64,000 nucleotides of DNA from Xanthomonas sp. 3793 (GCF_024806835.1 NZ_JANTYU010000004.1:1-64000), one strand, 5' to 3'. Positions 17,041-26,159 are shown, counted from the first letter of the stretch. Program-made: numbers and translations. The notes: generated by a model not told the origin, from the sequence alone.

Positions 17041-17286
17041 ATCCAGTCAATTGATTAGTAAATTATTCGCAAAAAGTCGAACCCAGTAAAGCCCTACTTT
17101 TCCGATCACCAAGCTCAACTTGCGTTCTCGATAACTGAAATTGTTACGCAAGTCTTACGCCGCTTGACGCTTTTTCTAGGCGAGATGACATTGCATGTCC
17201 GTCGCCGCCTGGACATAGAGCCAACCGCTTGACAATCTCCATTATTCGATTAAAAAAAGCAAGCCACCCTAATCGATAACACCCAT
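17041..17286. promoter_or_regulatory. AT-rich divergent promoter region
   Basis: About 245 bases of markedly AT-rich sequence, with runs such as AATTATTCGCAAAAA and CGATTAAAAAAAGC, between the minus-strand H-NS gene and the plus-strand small gene. It is the likely H-NS binding region and promoter for both. Confidence 0.5.
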
Positions 17287-17499
17287 ATGAAAGTTGAACA
17301 ATTTTGGAATAAAGCCTTTCTTGCAGCGCTCACCCGCCTACCTGCTGACGAAGCAAAGGCAGAAGCCGACAAGGCTACCGAATTATGTATCGGCCACTGG
17401 CAAAGCCAATCAAGAAATTGGGCGCCAGAGTATCTAGTCGCATGGAAAGATCAAAAATTATCTTTGGTTCCAAATACGAATAAAAATGATCCTTGGTGA
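17287..17499 (+). CDS. Small protein of unknown function, paralogue of the gene at 403
   Basis: A 70-residue protein starting MKVEQFWNKAFLAALTRLP. It shares roughly half of its residues with the first 60 of the 403-693 product, including FWN, LAAL, ATE-x-CI and HWQ. It lacks the basic tail of that copy. A convergent gene follows after only 3 bases. No family is recognised. Two copies at the two ends of the island, each followed by a related convergent gene, suggest that the pair is a functional unit. Confidence 0.65.
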   Translation: MKVEQFWNKAFLAALTRLPADEAKAEADKATELCIGHWQSQSRNWAPEYLVAWKDQKLSLVPNTNKNDPW

Positions 17500-17502
17500 C
17501 AA

Positions 17503-18006
17503 TTAGAGCTCAAAACCTGAACCAGCATCTCGAGTAAGATTAGCTTTACTCGAAATATGTGATACAAAATCACTGGCCTCGCGAATGTTTTGAAATGTTT
17601 CAAGGACCCCGACCGACTTTTGCATCACCCAAAATCGATAATTTTGCGTCTTTGGAGCACGCCGCACCTCACCGCCGCTAGGCCTCTCCCAGACAACAAG
17701 TTCCACTATAGAGATACTTTGTACGCTATCACCTGATACAAGCTCTTGAGTTTCATACTCGATCGCGTCGCCAGACTTTTCTGATAATGTAGAATCCCAA
17801 AAATCCCCATTACTGCTCGAAGAAAGGGAAAATCCACCAGGAGGCTGAACAAGTTCGGCACAACTAGCGCGAAGCTCGCCAACGAGCTTGGGCTTGTATT
17901 TCAGCGTTGTGTAACCGAATTTCACCTCACCAGTTTCATTCCCTTCATGATCGTGGAATACAAGCTCGGCAATAACCACCTTTACGGAATCATTCTTATC
18001 AACCAT
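17503..18006 (-). CDS. Hypothetical protein paired with the small gene at 17287
   Basis: A 167-residue soluble protein starting MVDKNDSVKVVIAELVFHD, rich in beta-strand-type sequence, with a C-terminal helix. The region YRFWVMQ, then ETFQNIREASDFV matches the C-terminus of the protein at 611-1213. No named family is recognised. It sits between the small paralogous gene and the integrase, 42 bases downstream of the integrase stop in genome order. It might be the partner protein of the small convergent gene. Confidence 0.55.
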   Translation of the reverse strand: MVDKNDSVKVVIAELVFHDHEGNETGEVKFGYTTLKYKPKLVGELRASCAELVQPPGGFSLSSSSNGDFWDSTLSEKSGDAIEYETQELVSGDSVQSISIVELVVWERPSGGEVRRAPKTQNYRFWVMQKSVGVLETFQNIREASDFVSHISSKANLTRDAGSGFEL

Positions 18007-18049
18007 CGCTCAGCTTCACCATAGGAATAAAATAAAAGGAGGAACTTCT

Positions 18050-19507
18050 TTACTTAAAATCAGGAAGCACAACCGGCGGTTTGAAGCGCGCCAAGGTCGC
18101 CACACGGTCAGGAAGTGTCCGTCGATCAATGTAGAACTTCTCTAATACCCCCTGTCCCCGCGCGTGACCTGTGATTGCCGCAATAGCCGAGGCCGATACG
18201 CCGGCCTCATCCAAACGCGAAGCAATGGTGTGTCGGAAGCCATGGAAGCCCTGCCCCTTCGCCATGATCCCTTGACGTTTAATGTAGACCGAAAACTGGC
18301 GACTCAACTGTCGACCAAAGCCCAGTCCGGTGCTATTGGGTAGATGCGGGAAGATTTGCGTGTGTCCCGCTTGGCGGACCTCGTCGATGTAGACCAGAAA
18401 GCCGGCATTGATCACTGGTTGCGCCAACGGCACAAAACGGCGGCTGTTCTTGTTCTTGACGCTCTGCCCCTTCCCGCCTTGTCGCACGAAGAACCCTGGC
18501 ACTCCATCGATCGTGTCGATGTCCTCCACCCGAAGCTGCGCAATCTCGTTCACTCGCGCCCCTGAGTAAAGCCCAAGCATCGGACCAAACCACCTGTGCG
18601 GATACTTCTTGGCCCACGCAGGAAAGGCCACCGGATCGAAGATAGCCTTCAACTGGTCATCGGTGAAGGGCTCACCCGTGTCGTCTGCGTCAGGCGTCGA
18701 AATCGCCCGGATACCCGCCAACGGATTGCTCGACAAAAGCCCTGCCGACACAAGCGATACCAAAAACACCGACAAGCGCTGCCGGTGCTTGGCAACGGTC
18801 CAGGCGGCAGGCTCCGGAACTTGATGGGCTCGGGCAAGCGCCACTACATCCATGACCGCAAGGCCCTTGTAGGGTGCGCGCTTGGTCGCATTCGACGGCC
18901 ACCACCTCACGACATCGAAAAATGCCCGCACATGGTCTGCCGTCAACTCGGACACTGCCAAGTCTTGCCCCACCGCACCAGCAAACAAACGCAATGAGTG
19001 GCGGCTTTCAAGCACTGTCTTGCTGTGGAGCTTCGCGCGACCCAAGTCCCCCAAGTGATCCGCAATCGCTTTGGACAGCAGCGGACCAGACGCCTTGGCC
19101 TTCCCGGTGCGCCAACCGCTTGGCTTGGCAGGTGCGGCAAGCTCAGTGGCAGGCTCACGCAACAACTCAGCAAACAGCGCTGCGTCCTCGGGCGTGTCGA
19201 TCTGGGCCTTACCCAGACGCGTGCCATTAGGCAGCGTCACATCGGTCAATGTGAGTTCGCGCAGTCCTTGTTCTCGGATGCGCCGCAACACTTCGTCCAG
19301 ATCCACCGGCTTCCCCTGCCTCAACGCTTGGAACGCGTTCGATAGTGCCATCCCCATGTAGGCAGACACCAGACGCGCAGTATCGCCGGGGCGAAGATGG
19401 AGAGGACGAACCAGAAAACGCGAGCCGACCTGTCCCCGCAAATCAACAGGAACCAAGAAGCGCACGTAGAGGCCTGACGGCCGATGCAGCAAGAGGGGCT
19501 TTGGCAA
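18050..19507 (-). CDS. int: Tyrosine-type site-specific integrase of the island
   Basis: A 485-residue tyrosine recombinase. The N-terminus (LLHRPSGLYVRFLVPVDLRG) is the DUF6538-type start common in proteobacterial island integrases. The catalytic residues are readable: Arg318 in YSGARVNEIAQL, His422 and Arg425 in HGFRHTIASRLDEAG, His448 in ITGHARGQ and Tyr459 in KFYIDRRTL. The start is a TTG at 19507, directly behind a tandem 10-base repeat. The gene begins about 100 bases from the 3' end of the tRNA-Gly gene, the classical site for integration, and reads away from it. It should integrate or excise the island at that tRNA. Confidence 0.92.
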   Translation of the reverse strand: MPKPLLLHRPSGLYVRFLVPVDLRGQVGSRFLVRPLHLRPGDTARLVSAYMGMALSNAFQALRQGKPVDLDEVLRRIREQGLRELTLTDVTLPNGTRLGKAQIDTPEDAALFAELLREPATELAAPAKPSGWRTGKAKASGPLLSKAIADHLGDLGRAKLHSKTVLESRHSLRLFAGAVGQDLAVSELTADHVRAFFDVVRWWPSNATKRAPYKGLAVMDVVALARAHQVPEPAAWTVAKHRQRLSVFLVSLVSAGLLSSNPLAGIRAISTPDADDTGEPFTDDQLKAIFDPVAFPAWAKKYPHRWFGPMLGLYSGARVNEIAQLRVEDIDTIDGVPGFFVRQGGKGQSVKNKNSRRFVPLAQPVINAGFLVYIDEVRQAGHTQIFPHLPNSTGLGFGRQLSRQFSVYIKRQGIMAKGQGFHGFRHTIASRLDEAGVSASAIAAITGHARGQGVLEKFYIDRRTLPDRVATLARFKPPVVLPDFK

Positions 19508-19529
19508 AACGATACCTCAAACGATACCT
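19508..19529. repeat. Tandem direct repeat at the integrase start
   Basis: AACGATACCT occurs at 19508-19517 and again at 19520-19529, a period of 12 bases, between the tRNA 3' end and the integrase start. It may be an integrase arm-type site or an autoregulatory site. Confidence 0.5.
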
Positions 19530-19608
19530 TGGGAGGTCGTTCGAGGCGGTCTTCAACCAAGCGAAATAGTCAGCAAAATCAAAAGCTTAGCGCTAAACTT
19601 CGCAAGAC

Positions 19609-19682
19609 TGGAGCGGGCGATGGGAATCGAACCCACGTCAGTAGCTTGGGAAGCTACAGCTCTACCATTGAGCTACGCCCGC
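19609..19682 (-). tRNA. tRNA-Gly (anticodon CCC)
   Basis: On the minus strand, GCGGGCG (from 19682) pairs with CGCCCGC before a discriminator base and an encoded CCA (ending 19609). The D arm (TAGCTCAATGGTAGAGCTG), the anticodon loop TTCCCAA in a GTAGC/GCTAC stem, and the T loop GGTTCGATTCC are all present. Anticodon CCC reads GGG. Its 3' end is the presumed attachment site of the island; the gene is intact, so the insertion kept the tRNA functional. Confidence 0.95.
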
Positions 19683-19737
19683 GCGTCGTGGGGAGAGTGT
19701 AGGCGGGTGCAGGTGTCCGGCGCAATGCGCAGACGTG

Positions 19738-19763
19738 ACGAGGGCCGGTTGCCCGGCCCTCGT
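19738..19763 (-). terminator. Terminator of the autotransporter esterase gene
   Basis: An 11-bp perfect stem ACGAGGGCCGG (19738-19748) with CCGGCCCTCGT (19753-19763) and a 4-base loop, between the esterase 3' end and the tRNA gene, both on the minus strand. No long T run is seen. Confidence 0.7.
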
Positions 19764-19798
19764 GTGTTACCCAATTCCTGCAAAGTCACTCGGCGCGA

Positions 19799-21616
19799 TC
19801 AGAAGTTGCCGCTGAAGTTCACGAACAAGGTGGCATCGCGGGCGCTGCGCTGGGCGGTGGTGGTGCTCAGGCCCACATTGCTCTGCAGACCCCACAGGCC
19901 GGTGCGCGCCCCCAGCACCACGGTGGCGTAGTTGCGGTCGAAGTTCTGGCCCGGGACGGTGTACATGCCCACGTCCGGCATCGACTGCAGCCAGGCGCTG
20001 GCTTCGGTGCCATCCTTGAACTCGTGGTCGTAGGTCGCCTGCAGGTACGGTTTGACCGCCGCACCGTCCAGGCGCACCTGGAAGCCGATGCGGCCGACCA
20101 GCGAGTCGATGTCCTGGTCGGTGTAACCGAGCGCGGTGGAGCTTTCATTGCTTTCGGTGTAGCCGTCGAGCTTGAGCTTCTGCCAGGTCAGGCCGACCAC
20201 CGGGCCGTACTTGACGTTGCCTTCGCCCAGCGAATAACCGGCATTGACGGCGGCAGTGAGGTTGCTGCCGTCCGGGGAGCCGCTGTGCACGCGCGTGGCT
20301 GGCCCAAGCTGCACTTCGCGGTCGACGTCGTAGCTCAGCCAGCTGTAGCTGACCTGGGCGTTGACCCAGACCGGGCCGGTGTACCAGCCGAAGAAGCCGC
20401 CCAGGGTGGTGTCGTCCTGCTTGAAGCTGCCGTTGCGGTTGCCGAAGTCGGCGTCCATGCTGCCGAAGCCGGCAAAGCCGCCGAACACCAGATCGCCGGC
20501 AGTCCAGTCCACGCCGAACAGGCCGGCCGGGGCCATGCCGTCGTACAGGTCGGCGTGGTCGTAGCGCTGCATGTCGCCACGCACGCTGCCCCACCAACGC
20601 AGACCATCGGCGTCGGGCTTGCCGTCCAGATGCCAGGCCACCTGATCGGCGCGCGCGCGGCCGATGGCCTGCGCCGAATGCGTCAGCACCTGCTGCAGAC
20701 GCGGCGCTTCCAGCAGCGAGATGGCGTACTGGCCCAGGATCTGGTGGGTGGCGGTGGTGGGGTGGATGCCGTCGGCGAACACATAGGTGTTTTGCGCGTT
20801 GGCCGCGACCAGGCTGGTCGGGTTGCACGCCGGCAGCGGCACCGCCGGGTTGCAGGCGGTGCTGGTGACGTTGCTGAAGCCGTAGGTACCCGGATCGGCA
20901 ACCACTTCCTGCAGGATGTGGAAGGTGTCCACCGGGATCACGCGCAGCCCGGCCGAACGCAAGCCGTTGAACAAGGCGGTGTTGTAGGCGGTGGCCGCTG
21001 CAGTGCCCTGCGCCATCGCAGCAGCACCGCCGGCACGGAAGCGCGGGGTGATGCCCACGTCCGGAATGGTCGGCACCATCACGTAGCGCGCGCCGGCAGC
21101 CTGCAATGCGCCGACCGCACCGACCTGGGCGGTGACCGCGCTGCCGATGATGGCCTGCGCCTGTGCCGGCACGGTGGCTGCGGCGAGCAGGTCGTTGGCA
21201 CCACCCCACACGGTGTAGAGCGCGTTCGGGTTGGCGCGGCCGCCATTGGCGGTGAGGTAGGTGTTGATCTGGCTGGTCACCGACGGTGCGGCGCCCAGTG
21301 CGCTGACCGAGCTGGCCTGGATGCGCGCGCCGCCAGCGGCGTAGTTGTCGCCGGTCTGGCCATTGCCGTTGGTCGCGGCGTTGGTGCCGAAGTGGTCGCC
21401 GACATATTCGGCCCACACCCAACCCGGATTGGTGGTGAACTTGCCGGTGACTGCGCGCGAGGCAGCCGGCAGCAGCGGGTTGTAGTAGCCGCTGTCGGTG
21501 AGGCTGTCGCCGAAGAAGACGGTCTGGTCGAAGGCCGACTCGGCCATGGCCGGTGCGGCCGCGATGGCGATGGCAACTGCCATCAGGGAGCGGATCGGGC
21601 GAAATGTTGAAGCCAT
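19799..21616 (-). CDS. Autotransporter GDSL/SGNH esterase (EstA type)
   Basis: A 605-residue outer-membrane esterase. The signal peptide ends at APAMAES. The catalytic SGNH blocks are present: FFGDSLTDSGYYN (Ser), VWGGANDLL (Asn) and DGIHPTTATH (Asp/His). The second half, about residues 330-605, is a 12-strand autotransporter barrel ending in ARDATLFVNFSGNF with a C-terminal Phe. The passenger domain stays exposed on the surface and hydrolyses fatty-acid or aryl esters. EstA-type proteins of Pseudomonas affect motility, biofilm and rhamnolipids. The gene is monocistronic with its own terminator. Confidence 0.95.
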   Translation of the reverse strand: MASTFRPIRSLMAVAIAIAAAPAMAESAFDQTVFFGDSLTDSGYYNPLLPAASRAVTGKFTTNPGWVWAEYVGDHFGTNAATNGNGQTGDNYAAGGARIQASSVSALGAAPSVTSQINTYLTANGGRANPNALYTVWGGANDLLAAATVPAQAQAIIGSAVTAQVGAVGALQAAGARYVMVPTIPDVGITPRFRAGGAAAMAQGTAAATAYNTALFNGLRSAGLRVIPVDTFHILQEVVADPGTYGFSNVTSTACNPAVPLPACNPTSLVAANAQNTYVFADGIHPTTATHQILGQYAISLLEAPRLQQVLTHSAQAIGRARADQVAWHLDGKPDADGLRWWGSVRGDMQRYDHADLYDGMAPAGLFGVDWTAGDLVFGGFAGFGSMDADFGNRNGSFKQDDTTLGGFFGWYTGPVWVNAQVSYSWLSYDVDREVQLGPATRVHSGSPDGSNLTAAVNAGYSLGEGNVKYGPVVGLTWQKLKLDGYTESNESSTALGYTDQDIDSLVGRIGFQVRLDGAAVKPYLQATYDHEFKDGTEASAWLQSMPDVGMYTVPGQNFDRNYATVVLGARTGLWGLQSNVGLSTTTAQRSARDATLFVNFSGNF

Positions 21617-21770
21617 GGGAGTGCCTGCTTGAAGTGGATGGGACCGGACCGGGCTGCATACGTACGCCGGCGAATGGCAATGGTTTCACCCTCGCCGCCC
21701 GCGCTCACGCTGCACCGCCGCATAACGCAAAAACGCGCGCCCTGGCGGCGCGCGATGCAACAATGATGAC

Positions 21771-21971
21771 ATGAACATTCAACTCAACGGCAGCCCGCGC
21801 ACGCTTCCCGACAACCTGCCGCTGGCGGCCCTGCTCGAACAGGAAGGGCTGGCACAGCGACGTGTGGCAGTGGAGGTCAACGGCGAAATCGTGTCGCGCG
21901 GGCGGCATGCCGAGCATGCGTTGTGCGAGGGCGATGTGGTGGAGATCGTGCACGCGCTCGGCGGCGGTTGA
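21771..21971 (+). CDS. thiS: Sulfur-carrier protein ThiS
   Basis: A 66-residue ubiquitin-fold carrier starting MNIQLNGSPRTLPDNLPLA and ending in the diagnostic ALGGG, whose last Gly is adenylated and thiocarboxylated. It donates sulfur to ThiG for the thiazole ring of thiamine. The leader between the upstream divergent esterase and the ATG has a GCGCGCC/GGCGCGC stem about 20 bases before the start, but no recognisable TPP riboswitch. Confidence 0.95.
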   Translation: MNIQLNGSPRTLPDNLPLAALLEQEGLAQRRVAVEVNGEIVSRGRHAEHALCEGDVVEIVHALGGG

Positions 21972-21994
21972 TCGCCGGATTGGACGCTTTCGCA

Positions 21995-22270
21995 ATGCCA
22001 CTGTTCACGCTCTCCGTCCGCCACGAATGCAGCTGGTTCTCGACGCAGCTCGCTGCGCCGAATGCCCAGGCGGGGGTCGTGCAGTTTCTCGACAGGGTGT
22101 ACCCGTCGATCCGTGAGAGCGCCTTCGGGACACTGGCGCCCGATATCAGCGCGGCGGACCTTGTTCTGTTCGTGCCGATGCAGGGGCTCACGAACGTCTG
22201 GGCCGCAACCGCGGGGAGCGCCGGAAGTTACGTCGAGCTTGTGTGTTCATGCACCGTCGATGTCGCTTGA
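21995..22270 (+). CDS. Hypothetical small protein between thiS and thiG
   Basis: A 91-codon frame from ATG 21995 (MPLFTLSVRHECSWFSTQLA) through VQFLDRVYPSIRESAFGTL to a stop at 22270. It is protein-like in composition and codon use, but no family is recognised and there is no clear ribosome-binding site. It occupies most of the unusual 360-base gap between thiS and thiG, which are normally adjacent. It could also be non-coding sequence. Confidence 0.35.
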   Translation: MPLFTLSVRHECSWFSTQLAAPNAQAGVVQFLDRVYPSIRESAFGTLAPDISAADLVLFVPMQGLTNVWAATAGSAGSYVELVCSCTVDVA

Positions 22271-22331
22271 GCCTGACAACTCGCGCACGTGCTAGCCGGC
22301 GTGCTTGCGCATGATGGGTGATAATTGCCCC

Positions 22332-23126
22332 ATGACGACTCCCATCCCCTCCGATGCGTTGCTGATCGCCGGCAAACGCTACCGTTCGCGCCTGCTCACA
22401 GGCACCGGCAAGTTCAAGGATCTGGACGAAACCCGCCTGGCCACCGAGGCCGCTGCCGCCGAAATCGTGACCGTGGCGATCCGCCGCGTGAACATCGGCC
22501 AGGACCCGAACGCGCCCAGCCTGCTCGATGTGCTGCCGCCGGATCGCTACACGCTGCTACCCAACACCGCCGGCTGCTACACCGCTGAAGATGCGGTCCG
22601 CACCTGCCGGCTGGCGCGCGAACTGCTGGACGGCCACAACCTGACCAAGCTGGAAGTGCTCGGCGATGAGCGCACGCTGTACCCGGACGTGGTGCAGACG
22701 CTCAAGGCCGCCGAACAACTGGTGGCCGATGGCTTCGACGTCATGGTCTATACCTCCGACGATCCAATCCTGGCCAAGCGCCTGGAAGAGATCGGCTGCG
22801 TGGCGGTGATGCCGCTGGCCGCGCCGATCGGCTCGGGCCTGGGCATCCAGAACAAGTACAACCTGCTGGAAATCATCGAGAACGCCAAGGTGCCGATCAT
22901 TGTCGATGCCGGCGTGGGCACGGCATCGGACGCGGCGATTGCGATGGAGCTGGGCTGCGACGGCGTGTTGATGAATACCGCCATTGCCGGCGCGCGCGAT
23001 CCGATCCTGATGGCCAGCGCGATGCGCAAGGCGATCGAGGCGGGGCGTGAGGCGTTTCTGGCCGGGCGGATTCCACGCAAGCGGTATGCGTCGGCGTCGA
23101 GTCCGGTGGATGGCGTGATTGGATGA
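22332..23126 (+). CDS. thiG: Thiazole synthase ThiG
   Basis: A 264-residue TIM-barrel enzyme from ATG 22332 ([20 protein letters not shown]). It makes the thiazole phosphate of thiamine from deoxyxylulose phosphate, dehydroglycine and the ThiS thiocarboxylate. The LTKLEVLGD motif holds the Schiff-base lysine, and the phosphate loop [23 protein letters not shown] is intact. A terminator follows at 23252. It forms the thiazole arm with thiS upstream. Confidence 0.95.
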   Translation: MTTPIPSDALLIAGKRYRSRLLTGTGKFKDLDETRLATEAAAAEIVTVAIRRVNIGQDPNAPSLLDVLPPDRYTLLPNTAGCYTAEDAVRTCRLARELLDGHNLTKLEVLGDERTLYPDVVQTLKAAEQLVADGFDVMVYTSDDPILAKRLEEIGCVAVMPLAAPIGSGLGIQNKYNLLEIIENAKVPIIVDAGVGTASDAAIAMELGCDGVLMNTAIAGARDPILMASAMRKAIEAGREAFLAGRIPRKRYASASSPVDGVIG

Positions 23127-23251
23127 GTGGATATGCTGCGTTGACAGTGCGGTCGATGCGCAATGATTGGCCGTGTGGCGGGCCGGATGTTGCCGTTGCC
23201 AGATCGCGCGTTGCTGCGAGTGCCTCCTCACCCCGTACCCTCACACCCCAA

Positions 23252-23285
23252 CCCCTCTCCCAAAGGGAGAGGGGCTTTGTTTTCT
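23252..23285 (+). terminator. Terminator downstream of thiG
   Basis: CCCCTCTCCC (23252-23261), AAA loop, GGGAGAGGGG (23265-23274), then CTTTGTTTTC. A perfect 10-bp stem with a T-rich tail. Confidence 0.85.
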
Positions 23286-23300
23286 GATGTGACTTGACTC

Positions 23301-24059
23301 ATGACCGATCCTTTCACCAGCGACGGCGCCAAGATGCCGCCCAAACCCTTCACCATCGAAGAGGGCCGCCGCCAGGTGCGCAGCTTCGTGTTGCGCCAGG
23401 GCCGTTTCACCCCCGCGCAACAGCGCGCCTTCGACGAACTGTGGCCGCGGTTCGGGCTGGATTACACCGGCGCGCCGCGCGATCTGGATGCCGCATTCGG
23501 GCGCGACGCGCCCAAGGTGCTGGAAATCGGCTTCGGCAATGGCGCCGCGCTGCGCTTTGCAGCGCAGCAGGACCCCAGCCGCGACTACATCGGCATCGAG
23601 GTACATGCGCCGGGCGTCGGTCGCCTGCTCAATGCGCTGGACGATGATGGCAGCACGCATGTGCGCCTGTATCACCACGATGCAGTGGAAGTACTCGAAC
23701 ACGAGATCGCCGATGGTGCGCTGGACGAGGTGCGTATCTACTTCCCCGATCCGTGGCACAAGAAGCGCCACAACAAGCGCCGGCTGATCCAGCCGGCGTT
23801 TGCGGCGCTGGTGGTGCGCAAGCTGCGCGATGGCGGCCGCCTGCACGCGGCCACCGACTGGGCCGATTACGCCGAACAGATGTGGGACGTGCTCGACGCC
23901 ACACCGGGCCTGGCCAATCGCGCCGGTGCGCGCGGTCACGTCGAACGCCCTGCCTGGCGCCCGCAGACCCACTTCGAAACCCGCGGCCAGAAACTCGGCC
24001 ACGGCGTGTGGGATCTGCTGTACGACCGGGATTCGGGAGTGGGGATTGGGGATTTGTAA
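23301..24059 (+). CDS. trmB: tRNA (guanine-N7-)-methyltransferase TrmB
   Basis: A 252-residue Rossmann methyltransferase that forms m7G46 in tRNA. The SAM-binding [13 protein letters not shown], the acidic [18 protein letters not shown] (the PDPWxKxxH signature of TrmB) and the C-terminal strands are present. The last ten or so codons (DSGVGIGDL) are made of an inserted inverted repeat, not of the family C-terminus, so the gene was extended at its end. Bacterial TrmB ends near residue 240. Confidence 0.93.
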   Translation: MTDPFTSDGAKMPPKPFTIEEGRRQVRSFVLRQGRFTPAQQRAFDELWPRFGLDYTGAPRDLDAAFGRDAPKVLEIGFGNGAALRFAAQQDPSRDYIGIEVHAPGVGRLLNALDDDGSTHVRLYHHDAVEVLEHEIADGALDEVRIYFPDPWHKKRHNKRRLIQPAFAALVVRKLRDGGRLHAATDWADYAEQMWDVLDATPGLANRAGARGHVERPAWRPQTHFETRGQKLGHGVWDLLYDRDSGVGIGDL

Positions 24060-24120
24060 CAGCGCTTCCCCGCATACTCGACGCCGCAGTCGCTTGACCA
24101 ATCCCCACTCCCGAATCCCG
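24027..24120. repeat. Xanthomonas-type inverted repeat at the trmB 3' end
   Basis: The 23-base arm at 24027-24049 matches perfectly the inverted arm at 24098-24120; key words are GATTCGGGAGTGGGGATT. The left arm lies inside trmB. The right arm is 14 bases before the next start codon. Two related repeats lie at 60085-60184 and 63132-63249. Confidence 0.85.
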
Positions 24121-24134
24121 AATCCCGGCCCCCA

Positions 24135-25997
24135 ATGGATACCGCGCTGACGCTGACCAACGATATGAAGCTCGTCCTCGGGCTGGTCGGTTTCACGATG
24201 GCGATGTTCCTGTTCGAGCGCATCCGCGCCGATGTGGTGGCCTTGATCGTGCTGGTGGTACTGGGTGTCACCGGCCTGGTGGCGCCGGAAGAATTGTTTG
24301 GTGGTTTTTCCGGTAACGCGGTGATGAGCATCATCGCCACCACCATCCTGGGGGCGGGGCTGGAGCGCACCGGTGCGTTGAACCGCCTGGCCACCTGGCT
24401 GCTGCGGCGTTCGCACGGCAGCGAGCAACGCCTGATGATGATGACGCTGGCCATCTCCGGCTTGAACTCCTCGTTCATGCAAAACCCGTCGGTGATGGCC
24501 TTGTACCTGCCGGTCGCCTCGCGGCTGGCCGCGCGCACCGGGCTCACCTTGCAGCGCATGTTGTTGCCGATCGCCGCGGCCATCGTGATGGGCGGCGCGC
24601 TCACCATGGTGGGCAATTCGCCGCTGATCCTGCTCAACGACCTGCTGGTGTCGGCCAACAACAACCTGCCCTCGGGCATGGCCAGCATCGAGCCGTTGAC
24701 GATGTTCGCGCCGCTGCCGATCGGCGTGGCCTTGCTGATCGCCGCACTGCTGTACTTCCGCTTCTACGGCGACCGCAAGCTGATCGAAGAGGAAAGCTTG
24801 ATCAACGAAGGCGTCACGCCATCGCGTACCGAAAGCTATTTCGCCAAGACCTACGGCATCGACGGCGATGTGTTCGAGCTCACCGTGACCGCCGAGAGCC
24901 CGCTGGTCGGCATGACCCTGGGCGAAGCCGAAGCCATTCACGACGCGCCGCTGCTGCTGGCCCTGAAGACGGGCAACGACACCCGCCTTGCACCGCCGGC
25001 GGACATGCGCATCTGGGTCGGCAGCGTGCTGGGTGCGATGGGCAAGCGCCAGGAGGTGACAGACTTTGCGCAGAACCACTTCCTGCGCATGTCCTCGCGG
25101 CTGCGCAACCTGGGCGACCTGTTCAACCCCAGCCTTGCGGGCATTTCCGAAGCGGTGATTCCGCCCAACTCACGGCTGATCGGCAAGAGCGCCGGCGAAC
25201 TGCGCCTGCGCAAGCAGGCCGGCATCAGCCTGCTGGCGATCAACCGCGACAAGCAGGTGATCCGCGAAGATGTACGCAACGTGCCGCTGCGCGCCGGCGA
25301 CATGCTGGTGTTCCATAGCATCTGGCAGGACCTGGCGCAGGCAGCGGAAAGCCGCGACTTCGTGCCGGTGACCGACTTCCCCAAGGGCGAGCAGCGCCCG
25401 CACAAGTTCAAGATCGCGATGGCGATCTTCGCCTTCACCATCCTGATCGCATTGACCTCGCGCCTGCCGGTGGCGCTGACCTTGATGACCGGCGTGGCCT
25501 GCATGCTGGTCAGCGGCGTGCTGCGCATGGACGAGGCCTATGCCTCGATCAACTGGAAGACCATCTTCATGATGGCCGGCCTGATTCCGCTGGGCTGGGC
25601 GATGGACAGCAGCGGCACTGCGGCCTGGGTGGCAGGCCACACCATCGACCGCCTGCCCGAAGGCATTCCGGTATGGGCGCTGGAAATCAGCCTGGCATTG
25701 TTGACCACTGCGTTTTCGCTGGTGATCAGCCATGTGGGCGCCACCATCGTGATGGTGCCGATTGCGGTCAACCTGGCGCTGGCGGCCAACGGCAACCCGA
25801 CCGCGTTCGCGCTGATCGTGGCGTTGTCGGCGTCCAACAATCTGATGACCGCCTCCAACCCGGTGATCTCGATGGTGGCCGGCCCGGCCAATTATCAGCC
25901 GCGCGAGCTGTGGCGCGTGGGCGCACCGCTGTCGCTGATCTACATCGTGGTGATGGTGTCGATGATCAACCTGATGTTCTGGTGGGCGGCACGCTGA
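24135..25997 (+). CDS. SLC13-family (DASS-type) permease with TrkA-C domains
   Basis: A 620-residue membrane transporter: about five N-terminal helices, a cytosolic block with two TrkA-C-like regulatory domains (EVHDAPLLLALKTG type, about residues 230-410, including the IWVGSVLGAMGKRQEV and RAGDMLVFHSIWQDL parts), then about six helices. This is the layout of sodium-coupled anion or sulfate permeases with RCK-type domains. The substrate (sulfate, dicarboxylate or another anion) cannot be fixed from sequence. An inverted repeat precedes the start. Confidence 0.85.
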   Translation: MDTALTLTNDMKLVLGLVGFTMAMFLFERIRADVVALIVLVVLGVTGLVAPEELFGGFSGNAVMSIIATTILGAGLERTGALNRLATWLLRRSHGSEQRLMMMTLAISGLNSSFMQNPSVMALYLPVASRLAARTGLTLQRMLLPIAAAIVMGGALTMVGNSPLILLNDLLVSANNNLPSGMASIEPLTMFAPLPIGVALLIAALLYFRFYGDRKLIEEESLINEGVTPSRTESYFAKTYGIDGDVFELTVTAESPLVGMTLGEAEAIHDAPLLLALKTGNDTRLAPPADMRIWVGSVLGAMGKRQEVTDFAQNHFLRMSSRLRNLGDLFNPSLAGISEAVIPPNSRLIGKSAGELRLRKQAGISLLAINRDKQVIREDVRNVPLRAGDMLVFHSIWQDLAQAAESRDFVPVTDFPKGEQRPHKFKIAMAIFAFTILIALTSRLPVALTLMTGVACMLVSGVLRMDEAYASINWKTIFMMAGLIPLGWAMDSSGTAAWVAGHTIDRLPEGIPVWALEISLALLTTAFSLVISHVGATIVMVPIAVNLALAANGNPTAFALIVALSASNNLMTASNPVISMVAGPANYQPRELWRVGAPLSLIYIVVMVSMINLMFWWAAR

Positions 25998-26159
25998 AGG
26001 CTGGTGAGTTGCGGGTTGGCGCTCGATCGGCATGCGCCGTCACCGCATCAGCTCACGCGCACTGCGCAACCTGCCTGCGACGTCGCATCGTCGATCTCCA
26101 CGCATCAAGCGCCGGACTGCATTCGCTATCGGGTTGCAGCGCGCAAATGTGATCGGCCT

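Noticed and set aside
1..18050. Second copy of the tRNA-Gly 3' end (left attachment site)
   Set aside because: Not found by eye within the window; the left end probably lies upstream.
1..19600. CRISPR array or cas genes
   Set aside because: No regularly spaced repeats and no Cas-type motifs.
20024..21610. Long plus-strand frame opposite the esterase gene
   Set aside because: Shadow frame; the esterase on the minus strand has all catalytic and barrel features.
21617..21770. TPP riboswitch before thiS
   Set aside because: The leader is short and has only one GC-rich stem; no CTGAGA or thi-box sequence could be seen.
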